From Acidimicrobiia bacterium (GTDB lineage Bacteria; Actinomycetota; Acidimicrobiia; Acidimicrobiales; SKKL01), in NCBI GenBank assembly GCA_016649895.1, contig JAENWR010000004.1, positions 1 to 64,000 of the forward strand: a DNA stretch of 64,000 nucleotides, in the 5' to 3' direction. The first letter of the stretch is position 1. Each line of letters opens with the position of its first letter. Shown one piece after another: positions 18,525-27,577 of the stretch. Both the position numbers and the translations under genes were made by a program. The notes under the pieces are model-generated. The model was not told the origin of the DNA. It ran no database searches and was given only the letters and a program-made list of their open reading frames with translations.

Positions 18525-19169
18525 TCAGTGGTGGCTCATCCAGAGGGCGATATCGGCAACGCGAAGACGTGACAGATCCTTGGCGTGGCTCCCAGCGTCA
18601 GACTTGAGCGAGTCGATGGCTGCGAGGACGGCGGGATCCTGCATCGCTTCCCACCATGGCTTCCACCAGGGCTTGGACTTGCCGACGACCGACTCCATGA
18701 CGCTGTCGCGGATCGGAAGGAGCTCAGGCCGCTTTCGGGCCAGGAGCTTGTAGGTCGTCACCCTTCCCAGGCCGAGGCCGCGAAGCAGCTCGTAGAGACG
18801 CGTCGCCGGGCTGTCGCTGCCGAGGTGCGTCTCGAACTCGTCCGATGACAGGTCCCCGAGAGGCCGACCGGTCGGGATCTGCTGGAGGAGCTCGCTGATG
18901 GTGGCTCGGTCGCGGTCGAGGCGGAGGATGGCCGCCGGGGTGAGGCCCCTCTTCAGCGTGATCTGGATGGAGAGGAAGGTCACCGCGAGAAGATCCGCGG
19001 GCTCGATCGCACCGGGATCGCTCGGGCGATAGGTCTCGAATCGTGAACCGGCGTAGGGGACCGGGTCGCCCTTGCCCTCGAAGTAGTCGACGAGCCGGCG
19101 TCCCTCTGGCGCCTCGGCCGCGAGGTGAAGTCCCTGCAGCAACCGGTCGGTGAACTCGCTCGTGCTCAT
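18525..19169 (-). CDS. DUF6308 family protein (first of two paralogues)
   Basis: A 214-residue protein from the ATG at 19169. The C-terminal third has the DUF6308 features: LYELLRGLGLGRVTTYKLLARKRP split around an HhH-like turn, a conserved W-x3-W region, and the ending LRVADIALWM. A second DUF6308 protein two genes upstream in the same operon ends almost identically (LRIADIALWM) but is otherwise diverged. DUF6308 proteins are actinobacterial and of unknown function. The KLLARKRPELLP block resembles a DNA-glycosylase-like HhH, which I offer only as a resemblance. It lies 108 bp after the ATPase gene. Confidence 0.7.
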   Translation of the reverse strand: MSTSEFTDRLLQGLHLAAEAPEGRRLVDYFEGKGDPVPYAGSRFETYRPSDPGAIEPADLLAVTFLSIQITLKRGLTPAAILRLDRDRATISELLQQIPTGRPLGDLSSDEFETHLGSDSPATRLYELLRGLGLGRVTTYKLLARKRPELLPIRDSVMESVVGKSKPWWKPWWEAMQDPAVLAAIDSLKSDAGSHAKDLSRLRVADIALWMSHH

Positions 19170-19277
19170 GACGGTCTCTCCATTCGTGGGGCTCTTCCTC
19201 TCCCCGTCGGTCGTCCACTCCCGATGTGAAGCCGGCTCATGACCAGCCACCCGCTGAAACCACCGCTGCCGTTCCCT

Positions 19278-20405
19278 TCACAGGTACTGGTTGTGGTGCG
19301 TGTCGTCGTGGCCATCGCCGATTGGGGCGAGATCGCCTCGTGCGGCATACATCTCTGCCAGGGTTGGCGGTTCGTTGATCGTTGTGAGGTTCGGCTGGTG
19401 CCAGGTACGAGCCTCGGTCATCGAGAAGCGGGTGAACTCGATGTTGGCGAGGCACCGGCCGGGACGGGTCACCGCGGGTGCGATGTGGGTCTTTGGCATG
19501 TTCGTGGTGAACAGCAGGAGGGTGTCGCTGCCTTGGCCGAGGAGACCGTCGGAGAGGTTGAGCAGGCGTCCGAGCGATCCGGTCGTGGCTCCCGACATCC
19601 CCCGCAGGTAGTGGTCGGTGTCCTCGGCGACGATGAGCTGCCATCGTGCTCGAGTGTCGCGGTCGGGGCCGGAGCGGATCGGCTCCCGGTCGGTGATGAC
19701 CGACTGCAGGTAGTGGGGGAGGTTGAAGAGCTGCTCGGGGTCTTTGATGTAGTGGGTGTCGCACCACGGGGACCACACCCGGGTGAGGGCTCGTAGGGCT
19801 GTGGTCTTGCCGGTGCCGGGTTCGCCTGACCACAAGATGACCTTCGCCCGCTCGGCTGGCCGCTCGAGTCCCATGAGTTCCGCGAGATGTGCTCCGACGC
19901 CCTTGGGATAGTTGCGTTCGATGTCGTCCCAGGATGGGGCCGAGATCTCGTGGTCATCGCTGTAGGGGCGGGCTGCGCCCTGGGCGAAATACCAGGAGCG
20001 GATGGGGATCGTGTCGGCGAGCTCGGGGACGGGTGCTTGTCGTTGCACGATCGCTGCCAGCTCTGCGGCCAGGTCGGCGGTCGCGGCGCTCACCTCGATG
20101 CGTGCGAAGCGAGGATTGGCGTTGACGAGGATGCGTCCTCGTGTGCACACAGCGAAGGTGGCGGTCGAGCTGTTCGAGGTCGCCTGGCGGATGATCGTCG
20201 CACCCAACGGGAGCAAGGCTTCGAGATCTACGGCCGAGTCGATGATGACTCGGTGGACGAATGGTTCGGTCCCGTCGATCTGGGTGGATCGGAACGAGAG
20301 CGCCACCAGGTCGTTTGCCTCGGTGAGGGTGCCGATGCCGGTGCTCGGTGACACCAGGCCGAGGTGCTGCTTGTTGGCGGTGCGGTGGGCCGCGATGTCG
20401 GTCAT
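19278..20405 (-). CDS. AAA ATPase with N-terminal DUF5925 domain
   Basis: A 375-residue protein from the ATG at 20405, which overlaps the stop of the upstream DUF6308 gene (ATGA). The first 170 residues match the DUF5925 type. The ATPase core has Walker A SGEPGTGKTTALRAL (about residues 195-209), a Walker B-like LIVAEDTDHYL, a sensor LLLFTTNMP, and the arginine finger region TRPGRCLANIEF, as in AAA+ proteins of the ClpX/FtsH-like shape. Set between two DUF6308 genes, it is probably the motor of a small complex. Function is unknown. Confidence 0.75.
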   Translation of the reverse strand: MTDIAAHRTANKQHLGLVSPSTGIGTLTEANDLVALSFRSTQIDGTEPFVHRVIIDSAVDLEALLPLGATIIRQATSNSSTATFAVCTRGRILVNANPRFARIEVSAATADLAAELAAIVQRQAPVPELADTIPIRSWYFAQGAARPYSDDHEISAPSWDDIERNYPKGVGAHLAELMGLERPAERAKVILWSGEPGTGKTTALRALTRVWSPWCDTHYIKDPEQLFNLPHYLQSVITDREPIRSGPDRDTRARWQLIVAEDTDHYLRGMSGATTGSLGRLLNLSDGLLGQGSDTLLLFTTNMPKTHIAPAVTRPGRCLANIEFTRFSMTEARTWHQPNLTTINEPPTLAEMYAARGDLAPIGDGHDDTHHNQYL

Positions 20406-21034
20406 CGTGACCCCATCCACAGCGCGATGTCGGCGATCCGCAGGTCGCTCATCCGCTGGTCGAGTCTCGATACCGTTGCCGTTCCGAGTGTGTCGAACGC
20501 CTGGGCGTTGTCGGCGAGGTCGTGGCGCATCGCTCTCAGGAGCAGCGGCCACGCTCGTGGTGCGGACCGCTCACCGGTGACCGGGCGGTACCAGTCGACC
20601 ACGTGACGGTCGACGAGCGGGATGAGCTCCGGGCGCTTGCGGTGGAGCACCTTGCTGAGCAAAGCCAGCGTCGGTGCCGCGGGCCACACGGCGAGCCGCT
20701 CGAGATGTTCGAGCGTTGCGTCGTCGGCGTCCGCCAGCCCCAGCCCGAGTGGGAGGGGGGCGATCCAAGCTTCGATCTCGAGCCGCTGCTCCGCGAAGAA
20801 CGCGAGATCGGCTCGGCTGAGACCGGGGTGGAGCGCAGCGGTGGAGAGGACGTCCAACGGGTCGACCGCACCCGGATCGGTCGAGATGGTGTCGTAGTAG
20901 CCGTAGGCCCACACCTCGGGTGGACCGCCGCTCCACTCGAGCCCGCAATAGCGCCGGACCCGATCCCATGTGCGGGGCACCGGGCGGCCCGCGAGTACGA
21001 GCTCCGCCTGATCGGCGGCGTCGTCGATGTTCAT
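20402..21034 (-). CDS. DUF6308 family protein (second paralogue, first gene of operon)
   Basis: A 210-residue protein. The ATG at 21034 is preceded by GGAGGAG at ideal spacing. It shares with the other DUF6308 protein of the operon the spacing of motifs: DPGAVDPLDVL near the N-terminus, LLSKVLHRKRPELIPLVDRH in the middle, and the ending LRIADIALWM. Its middle is otherwise different, so the two are old paralogues, not a recent duplication. The first helix is rich in acidic residues. It overlaps the ATPase start by 4 bp, so the products are likely made in fixed ratio. Confidence 0.7.
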   Translation of the reverse strand: MNIDDAADQAELVLAGRPVPRTWDRVRRYCGLEWSGGPPEVWAYGYYDTISTDPGAVDPLDVLSTAALHPGLSRADLAFFAEQRLEIEAWIAPLPLGLGLADADDATLEHLERLAVWPAAPTLALLSKVLHRKRPELIPLVDRHVVDWYRPVTGERSAPRAWPLLLRAMRHDLADNAQAFDTLGTATVSRLDQRMSDLRIADIALWMGSR

Positions 21035-21196
21035 GTCTCCTCCTGTCGCGGCCTCCTCATCCGAGAAGCGCCCAACACCGGCAACCCTAACCAGGGGCTG
21101 TGACACTCTTGGCCAGCACGGCATTCGCTGTGCCGGTGGGGGAGCGAGCTGCGGTCGACCCCGGGCGCTGCCCTGCCCCGGCGCCATGCTGGATTG

Positions 21197-22786
21197 ATGA
21201 GTACCTCCCACTCCGACGAAGCAGCGGTGGTGATCCACCGCGTCGGGCCACGTGAGGTGATCGCCTTCGGCCGGCCCGAGGAGCTCGACCTGCTCGGGAC
21301 GACGACCCAGGACGTCCCTCCACCCTTCGTCGCCGCCGTGCGCAGAGCCGTCGCAGCGGCTCCCCAGTTCCAAGGGCTCGCCGACACGATGTCGGGCCGA
21401 GTCCTGCGCCTCACCGGTGATGGCATGCGGCTGCTGAGAGACAACGAGTCGATGCGCACCGGCGTCCTCACCGGGGTGGTGCGCAACCCCGCGAACGGCA
21501 AGATCGCCGGCCACCTCACATTCGTCGATCCACGGTCTCTCGTCGGCCTCGCCGGAAGCCTTCCGTCGCTCGCCGGCGGCATGGCCATGCAGCTCCAGCT
21601 CGCGCAGATCGAGAGGTCACTCGCCGAGATCCAGAAGGACCTCGGCTATCTCATCCGGCACGAACACCTGAAGATCGAGGCGGGGATCGAGACCAACCTC
21701 GAGATCCTCCAGTCCGTGCACGAGCACGCGCTGCGCCACGGGGTTCTCGAGGACGACCAATGGCACCGGGTGGCCAACGTCGAGGCGTCGGTCCGGTCCT
21801 TCCACAAGGAGACCAAGAAGCACCTTCGGGCACTCGACGAGGCCTTGGAGTCGCATGGCCAGCGGTTGGCGGCGCGGGTCGCCCGGCTGAACCGGGCGTT
21901 GAACGACGAGCGGACCCTCTATTGGTTGCGGGCGCACGTCCATGCCGAACTAGCGCTTGCGAGGTGGGACGCGATCTACCTGTTGCGCCAAGCCGAGCAG
22001 CACCCCGAGGATCTCGCTGCCCTCGCCGACGACATGCAGGCGCAGATCAGGCAGCGCCAGCGGGCCCTCGCGTCAATGTCCCAGCGAATCACCCGCTACC
22101 TCATGGTCGGTGGCGGCGTGGACCGCATCTTGGATCAGCTGCGCATCGTGCGGAAAGGCAGGCTCCGGTCGTTGCTGGGGGAGCTCGACGACCTGCTCCG
22201 GGTCTTTCCAAGCAGCATCCTGGCGAACGAATCGCCAGGGACCGAGGTGGCGATCCCGCTCGGGGTCGGCAGCATCGAGCGAGGACAGTGGGACCGCCTG
22301 GTAGCTCGTGCTCATGCACTGCCGGTCGCATCGAAACCGTTGAGGGAGCGTGTCGGCCAGCAGGTGCGTCGAGTGCCCGTCCGCAGAAGGACACCTTTGC
22401 CGGAGGACGGTGCGAACGAAGGTGGCGAGTTGCCGATCCTCGCAGGGATGCTGGAGAGTCCAGTCGAGGAAGGGCGCGGTGACCGTGCCAGCGAGGAGGA
22501 GGCGACGGGGATGGCAGCAGGCGACTGGGAGCAATACGAGGGTCGTTACTCCGAACGGCCGGAGACCTACGACGCCTACGTCGACGTGTGGATCCGCAGC
22601 TCCGAGGCGTCATCAACCTTCTCGGGTTGGGCGAGCTTCTCGCAGGCCGCGAACGCCGAGCCCAAGCAACGCAGCGCGCACCCCGATCGCGTGGAGGCGG
22701 CCGAACGCATCATGAGGTCGTCGGGCTACAAGATCGGTACGCCGACCCGCCGTGGTGCCCGTCGATGGACCAGGGCTCGCGGTTGA
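21197..22786 (+). CDS. Hypothetical coiled-coil protein
   Basis: A 529-residue protein from the ATG at 21197, divergent from the DUF6308 operon with 162 bp between. A globular N-terminal domain (about 110 residues) leads to a short hydrophobic stretch (SLVGLAGSLPSLAGGMAMQL, about residues 115-134), then a long charged alpha-helical region (about 135-290) with heptad character. The last 130 residues are acidic then Arg-rich. No catalytic motif is visible. A hydrophobic segment next to a long coiled coil is seen in some membrane-linked effectors, but I do not assign a role. It converges on the Mrr gene with a 1-bp gap. Confidence 0.5.
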   Translation: MSTSHSDEAAVVIHRVGPREVIAFGRPEELDLLGTTTQDVPPPFVAAVRRAVAAAPQFQGLADTMSGRVLRLTGDGMRLLRDNESMRTGVLTGVVRNPANGKIAGHLTFVDPRSLVGLAGSLPSLAGGMAMQLQLAQIERSLAEIQKDLGYLIRHEHLKIEAGIETNLEILQSVHEHALRHGVLEDDQWHRVANVEASVRSFHKETKKHLRALDEALESHGQRLAARVARLNRALNDERTLYWLRAHVHAELALARWDAIYLLRQAEQHPEDLAALADDMQAQIRQRQRALASMSQRITRYLMVGGGVDRILDQLRIVRKGRLRSLLGELDDLLRVFPSSILANESPGTEVAIPLGVGSIERGQWDRLVARAHALPVASKPLRERVGQQVRRVPVRRRTPLPEDGANEGGELPILAGMLESPVEEGRGDRASEEEATGMAAGDWEQYEGRYSERPETYDAYVDVWIRSSEASSTFSGWASFSQAANAEPKQRSAHPDRVEAAERIMRSSGYKIGTPTRRGARRWTRARG

Positions 22787-22787
22787 C

Positions 22788-23804
22788 CTACGACCCACCC
22801 GCGTCGCGATCGACGGCATAGACCCTGCGCAGAGGCAAGAGCCGTTTCCACTCTGCGTCCAGATGCTCGTAGTGCTCGAAGATGAGGTCGACCAGCTGCG
22901 ATCCGTTGATGAGGCGGAGGTCCTGTCGGGTGCGCTCCAAGTGCCGAGCATCGGTCGAATAAGAACCCAGGGTGACGAAGAGCCCGAGCTCCGACCCGCC
23001 ATGTGCGAGCGCTCCAGCCAGCTTCTGGACGTCGGGGCCCCCGATGGTCGAGATGGTCCTTTTGCACTGGACCTTGATGATCGGCGGCTCGATGCCGAGC
23101 GCATCTCGGCTGGCGATGACGTCGACTCCGCCGTCGCCGCTCGCCATGGTTGCCGTGGCTCGATAGCCGAGAGCGTTCAAGAGACCTGCGATGAAGTGCT
23201 CGAACCGGTACGCGTCCATGTGGCGGAGGATGTCGACCACGAAGTCACGGCTGTAGGTGTCGACGCGCTCGGCGTTCGGCTCGTCCTCGGCCAGCTCGAC
23301 CTCCGGGTCACCTGGCTCCGCCACGACAGGAGTGGTCGATCCGCTCTCGATGTACTGGAGGAACTCGGCACGGTGGTTCGCCACTCGGAACAAGGTCATC
23401 GCAGACCCGATCTCATGCAGGGCTGACTTCGAGAAGGTGTCTCGGGGAACCCCGGTGTGCAGCCACTTGACCCGCCGCCGATTCGGGTGCACCTCTGCAC
23501 CCTCCTCGACGTAGAACCCGCTCTCGACGGTTCCGAAGTTCAAGGTGCGGTCAGCCTTGTTCGGGCTGATCACGTAGTCGCCGATGGCGATCTCCTCGAT
23601 GAACCGGATGAGGACGCCAGCCCAGACAGGGATCGCGCCCGGCTTCACCGCTGGATAGGTAGCTGCCAGGTGCAGCTTGAGCGACTCCCTGTCGAGATCG
23701 AGCTCGCGCACGTCTCCCAACTCTTCCCAGCCGATGCTGACGAAGCCGCCGCTGACGAGATCGAGGGAGGACTGGTCGTTGTGAATTCCCCACATGGCGT
23801 CCAT
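22788..23804 (-). CDS. Mrr-type restriction endonuclease
   Basis: A 338-residue protein. The C-terminal half is an Mrr catalytic domain of the PD-(D/E)xK fold: RFEHFIAGLLNALGY (about residues 200-214), GDGGVDVIA with Asp 228, and KVQCKR with Gln 246 and Lys 248, followed by a typical ELGLFVT strand. The N-terminal half (residues 1-130) resembles the sensor part of other restriction-system proteins with SIGWEELGDV. Mrr enzymes cut modified foreign DNA. The ATG at 23804 is preceded by TACGGT exactly 6 bases upstream, so the transcript is probably leaderless and independent of the upstream genes. Confidence 0.85.
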   Translation of the reverse strand: MDAMWGIHNDQSSLDLVSGGFVSIGWEELGDVRELDLDRESLKLHLAATYPAVKPGAIPVWAGVLIRFIEEIAIGDYVISPNKADRTLNFGTVESGFYVEEGAEVHPNRRRVKWLHTGVPRDTFSKSALHEIGSAMTLFRVANHRAEFLQYIESGSTTPVVAEPGDPEVELAEDEPNAERVDTYSRDFVVDILRHMDAYRFEHFIAGLLNALGYRATATMASGDGGVDVIASRDALGIEPPIIKVQCKRTISTIGGPDVQKLAGALAHGGSELGLFVTLGSYSTDARHLERTRQDLRLINGSQLVDLIFEHYEHLDAEWKRLLPLRRVYAVDRDAGGS

Positions 23805-23816
23805 TCCCGGACCGTA
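23805..23816 (-). promoter_or_regulatory. -10 hexamer TACGGT, 6 bases before the Mrr start
   Basis: On the minus strand TACGGT is followed by 6 bases and the ATG, matching the leaderless spacing seen at several other genes of the window. Confidence 0.5.
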
Positions 23817-23911
23817 CCGGTTCGAACGTGTTCGACCCGGCCCAGCACCTCCCTCGACGTCTCGGCCTCGAGATGGCTCACCGGGCCCGGACGCGGCCGG
23901 CGCCTGGCGGA

Positions 23912-24718
23912 TCAGGCTGCGCCGACCGCCCCGGCTGTCTCTTCCACCGTGGCTCTCTCCCGCCACAGCGACGCACAGTCGATCGTGCCCTGGGGCGTCG
24001 CGAGCCAACCGTCGTTGCGCACGGCGATCCAACACCCCTGAACATCGCGCACACCGATGAAGCGAGGAGGCCCGGTCGGCACATCGCCACCTGCTCGGAC
24101 GATGACGTCGACGACCTGCTCGTGCGACTCCGGTGGCGACGATGGGCCATCCCGCCGCACCACGGTCAGCATCGCATCGCCCTGGGGTGTGAGGTCTCGC
24201 CCGCCGCCGGTCCGCAGGAGCAACGCCAGCCGGTACATCAGGGGTGCGAGCGACTTGCCGCGCCGGTGGAAGCAACCCTCGTGGCCCGGCACCGACGCGC
24301 CAGCCAGGCCCAGCGCGCCGATCATGTCCTTCAGGTGGCCGGTCCAGGTGTCCCACGTCTGGGGGTGATCGTGGCTGCCGCGCCCGAGCTGCGCCCACGC
24401 GAGCTCCACGTCGCCGAGCGGGCTGAGCATCCCGCTCTCGTCATCGGCGTGGACACCCGTCCCGCAGAGGCGACCGAAGTAGCGGGGGGCTCGGAGACAG
24501 GTCGGAGAGGCCAGTGCCACCTGGTACAGCTCGGTTCCGATGAGGCCGAGCAACGGCTCGAGGCCCACGTTGGCGTAGAACCGCTGCAGCAGCTCATCGA
24601 TGAGTCGCCACCGCATCCACGTCACGTGTCCGGCGCCGTCGGTGGGCACGCCGACGAGATCGAATCGTCCGACCTGCTGCGTGCGGAGGTTCCACCAGTC
24701 CTCGTCGAATGCCGCCAT
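23912..24718 (-). CDS. Hypothetical protein between two nuclease genes
   Basis: A 268-residue soluble protein that I do not recognise. Trp-rich N-terminus (DEDWWNLRTQ), a leucine-rich helix (RLIDELLQRFYANVGLEPLL), and a glycine-rich C-terminal half without a clear catalytic motif. The ATG at 24718 overlaps the natural stop of the PGN_0703-type gene (TGATG) if that gene is read across its frameshift, so the two are one translation unit. A regulatory or partner role for the nuclease is inferred only from this coupling. Confidence 0.6.
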   Translation of the reverse strand: MAAFDEDWWNLRTQQVGRFDLVGVPTDGAGHVTWMRWRLIDELLQRFYANVGLEPLLGLIGTELYQVALASPTCLRAPRYFGRLCGTGVHADDESGMLSPLGDVELAWAQLGRGSHDHPQTWDTWTGHLKDMIGALGLAGASVPGHEGCFHRRGKSLAPLMYRLALLLRTGGGRDLTPQGDAMLTVVRRDGPSSPPESHEQVVDVIVRAGGDVPTGPPRFIGVRDVQGCWIAVRNDGWLATPQGTIDCASLWRERATVEETAGAVGAA

Positions 24719-24848
24719 CACGTACCGCCCACGAGGTCGCCGTACCTCTCGAGGAGGGCGCTACGGCGCTCGGCATTGAAGGCACCGGCGACCGCCTGTG
24801 CGGGCAGCGCCCGGAGGTCCACGCCGGGCACTGCGGTGAACGCCTCGG

Positions 24849-26636
24849 TCACCCGGTGCCATTGGCGCCAGGCGTGCAGGTTCCCCGCCGGGGCGCAGAG
24901 GGCGAACGTGGCCAGATCGGCCTCGCCGCGGTCGATGAGCGCACGAGCCAGGGCGACGTTGCCATGGGCTGGTTCAGCTCACGAAACTCACAACCCGTCC
25001 CTGTCGCCCGGACCCACCCAGGTCGCACGAACTGGTCGTAGGTACGTCGGTGCGGGCCGCCCTGGTTGCGCAGCTGGAAGCATGCCGCGGTGTCGTGTTC
25101 CCATGGGCCGGCGTTGTGGCACACGTCGCGGCGATCGTTCGCTGGTGATTCGAACGCCGAGCAGGTGCCGGAGCCGGACTCGGTCAACTTCACCTCGATG
25201 AGCGCAACGATCTTCTGGCCGTCGGGATCGGTTGCCCTCATGAGGACATCGACCTGCGTCTGGTGCGTGCGGGCGGGTTGCAGCTCCCGGAGCGCGTCGT
25301 GAGGGTCGACGTACTCGAGAGCAAGGGCTTCAGGTTCGACCTGGTCGCAACCGAGCAACCGCCAGATGCCTCTCTGCTCTTCGACGGTGGTGCCACCGAA
25401 GAGGTTCAGGGCGAAGGCCTGCGACGAACGCACGTGGTCGATGAACCCGTGCAACCCACCCGCATCGCGCAGGGAGTCGAACGCCGGACGGGCAGCCTGG
25501 ATGATGCCCGCGCCGCTCTCGGCGAAGAACACCCGCCGATGCAGGGCATCACCCGAGCGCCCCACCAGGTCGGCTTCGACCCGTGCGGCGAATCGAGGGG
25601 TCGTCGCCCGTGGCCATTCGGGCACCAACCGGCGTCCGAACGACGAGATCGTGGTGTCGTCGCCGTCCCAGTCGGCAACCGTGTGCACCTGCCAGGGCAC
25701 CGATCCGTCGATGAGCTCGAGCTGCGCGGCGGTGTACGGCGACACGAGCGGAGCACCAGGGGTGGCGCCGAGCACGTAGTCGATGACGATCCTCGGCGAG
25801 GGTGCCAGGTTGTGGTTGAGGTCATCCGTCAGATGGGCGACGAGGCCGTCTCGATGCGCGGTCGCCCAAATCCAGTAGTCGAGGCCCTGGAGCGCGAGCA
25901 TCGGATCGGGGCCGATCTTCGTCTCCACGATGTGGATGGCCCCGTCGTGGCCCACGCCGAGCAGGTCGATGAAGCCGCGGGCCCCACCGGGGCGGATAGC
26001 GGGGAACTCCCGCAGCGTGGCGGTGAGGCCGAGCTTTCGGTGCAGGCCCGCCAGTCGCTCCTGTAGTTGGTGCTCGCCGTGGGAGGCGTCGATCCCACCG
26101 AGGCGGTCGGCGATGGCTGCCGACGCCGCGCTCGTCACGCGGTGGAGAACGGCCGGCGCCATCTGGTCGACCACGTCGACTTGGTGGTGGGGGCTGGGAG
26201 TGGTCGCCGATGCGACTCCGCCGGTGATCCGCATGCCCTTGCCGCGCTTGGCGATGCGCAGCACGAGCCGACCGTGGCAGTGCCACGCCAGGTAGCTCGA
26301 CCGGTGCGCGGGAACCAGCTCGGGGCAGGTGTCGGCCCATGTCAAAAGTCGCTCGATCCAGGCGGCCCGCTCGCCCAGCGCGTGCACGGCGGTGACGAGG
26401 GGATCGACGTAGGTGAGCAGCACCTCCCCGCGGCTGAGCGGCTGGCTCGGCTCGATCAGCCGATCGCTGTCGTGGACCATGACGGTGACGGGTGCGTCGA
26501 TCCACGGGATGCGTTGGCGCGTCGGCAGCTCGAGTCCTTCCGGCAACACGACGATCAGCTCACGATCGCCCATGTGGGCCAGCCCGTAGGCCAGAGCGAG
26601 GTCGGCATCGGACTGCTTCTCATCGGGGCACCCCAC
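24849..26636 (-). CDS. PGN_0703-type putative restriction endonuclease, frameshifted near the 3' end
   Basis: 595 residues as read. The first part has DEKQSDADLALAYGL and a Trp-containing loop. A nuclease-like core IVETKIGPD followed by GLDYWIWATAHR lies near residues 238-260, and the C-terminal block has IEVKLTESGSGTCSAF and CHNAGPWEHDTAACFQL, typical of PGN_0703 nucleases. After ELNQPMAT (about 24,971) the frame is lost. Adding one A to the GGCAACGTC run restores a conserved-looking tail that ends at 24,718 and overlaps the next gene. The start is uncertain: GTG 26636 lies inside a conserved strand (LIVVGCPDE), and a stop codon just upstream suggests that the 5' end is also damaged. Confidence 0.7.
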   Translation of the reverse strand: MGCPDEKQSDADLALAYGLAHMGDRELIVVLPEGLELPTRQRIPWIDAPVTVMVHDSDRLIEPSQPLSRGEVLLTYVDPLVTAVHALGERAAWIERLLTWADTCPELVPAHRSSYLAWHCHGRLVLRIAKRGKGMRITGGVASATTPSPHHQVDVVDQMAPAVLHRVTSAASAAIADRLGGIDASHGEHQLQERLAGLHRKLGLTATLREFPAIRPGGARGFIDLLGVGHDGAIHIVETKIGPDPMLALQGLDYWIWATAHRDGLVAHLTDDLNHNLAPSPRIVIDYVLGATPGAPLVSPYTAAQLELIDGSVPWQVHTVADWDGDDTTISSFGRRLVPEWPRATTPRFAARVEADLVGRSGDALHRRVFFAESGAGIIQAARPAFDSLRDAGGLHGFIDHVRSSQAFALNLFGGTTVEEQRGIWRLLGCDQVEPEALALEYVDPHDALRELQPARTHQTQVDVLMRATDPDGQKIVALIEVKLTESGSGTCSAFESPANDRRDVCHNAGPWEHDTAACFQLRNQGGPHRRTYDQFVRPGWVRATGTGCEFRELNQPMATSPWLVRSSTAARPIWPRSPSAPRRGTCTPGANGTG

Positions 26637-26827
26637 GACGATGAGCCGGTCGTCGTCGTGGAACTACGCCATCCGCGTCGAGAGTGACTTCGAGGTGGTC
26701 CACCGCGCCGCCGACGGCGAGACCGCCGTAGCGATCGCCGCCGCCGGCCCGTTGACGAAGCGCTTGCGCCGCGCCGCCGGGGTCATCGCGAAGTCCACCG
26801 CGCCACCGTAGGCCCCGACCGGAGCGC

Positions 26828-27577
26828 TCAGCTCGCTGCCCACCAGACCTTCTCGTCACCGCTGAAGCTGAACAGAGGCTCGATGAAGACGGAGCCGGTG
26901 CCGAGCACAGCGGCAGGGAGGCGGAGGCAGAAGTTGCCCTCCACCATGCCGCCGGCGACCACACGCGGCTCATCGCTCATCGAGCTCGGCTCGACGGCTC
27001 CACAGTCGTGGTCGACGTAGACCCTGCCGTCGGCGCCGATGTAGCCAACCGACAGGTCCGTCCCCGGGGTGCCCTCGTTGTCGCCGGTGTAGGTCGCCCG
27101 GACACGCACCAACGAGTACACCTCGCCCTCCGGCGGCGGGTCGTTGAACATGTTGGCACCCACCACCTCGGCGGTGGCGTCGGGGGTGAACGACACGACG
27201 GTCGCCTCGTAGTCCTCGCCCACGGCAGCGACCTCGGCCATGGGGAGCGGTGCCTCCCTGGTGCCCGATGCCGGCGTTGGCTCGGGTGCGGAGGTGGTCG
27301 TCGATGGCGTCTCCTCAGCCTCGGGCTTCACGGCGACCACCGCGTCGGGTTCGTCGGCAGCATCGTGGACCGTCGACTCCGTCGGCGCAGCAGCGATGGT
27401 GTTTCTCGCTGTCGTGTCGGGGTCGTCCTTCGCGGGGTCAGCAGTGATGCCGACCACGACGAACACGGCCACGATGGCGGCCGGGATGAGGACGCGCTTC
27501 TTCTTGAACCACGGCCGAGGCCCGCCTGTGGGCGGCTCGGGCGCGCTCGGAGGAGGGGGAGGGGGAAAAGTGCTCAT
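26828..27577 (-). CDS. Membrane-anchored extracellular protein, DUF4352-like
   Basis: A 249-residue protein. A proline-rich cytoplasmic N-terminus (MSTFPPPPPPSAPEPP) and basic stretch FKKKR precede one transmembrane helix (VLIPAAIVAVFVVVGITA, about residues 29-46). A long Thr/Pro/Glu-rich linker follows, then a folded domain (about 125-249) with SLVRVRATYTGDNEG and two cysteines (CGAVE and NFCLRLP). That domain shape resembles the Ig-like DUF4352 found in Gram-positive surface proteins. Substrate unknown. Confidence 0.6.
   Translation of the reverse strand: MSTFPPPPPPSAPEPPTGGPRPWFKKKRVLIPAAIVAVFVVVGITADPAKDDPDTTARNTIAAAPTESTVHDAADEPDAVVAVKPEAEETPSTTTSAPEPTPASGTREAPLPMAEVAAVGEDYEATVVSFTPDATAEVVGANMFNDPPPEGEVYSLVRVRATYTGDNEGTPGTDLSVGYIGADGRVYVDHDCGAVEPSSMSDEPRVVAGGMVEGNFCLRLPAAVLGTGSVFIEPLFSFSGDEKVWWAAS

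Noticed and set aside
26641-26811. A 56-codon plus-strand frame starting MSRSSSWNYAIRVE
   Set aside because: Looks somewhat protein-like but has no homology I can name and overlaps the probable damaged 5' end of the PGN_0703 gene; not strong enough to call.
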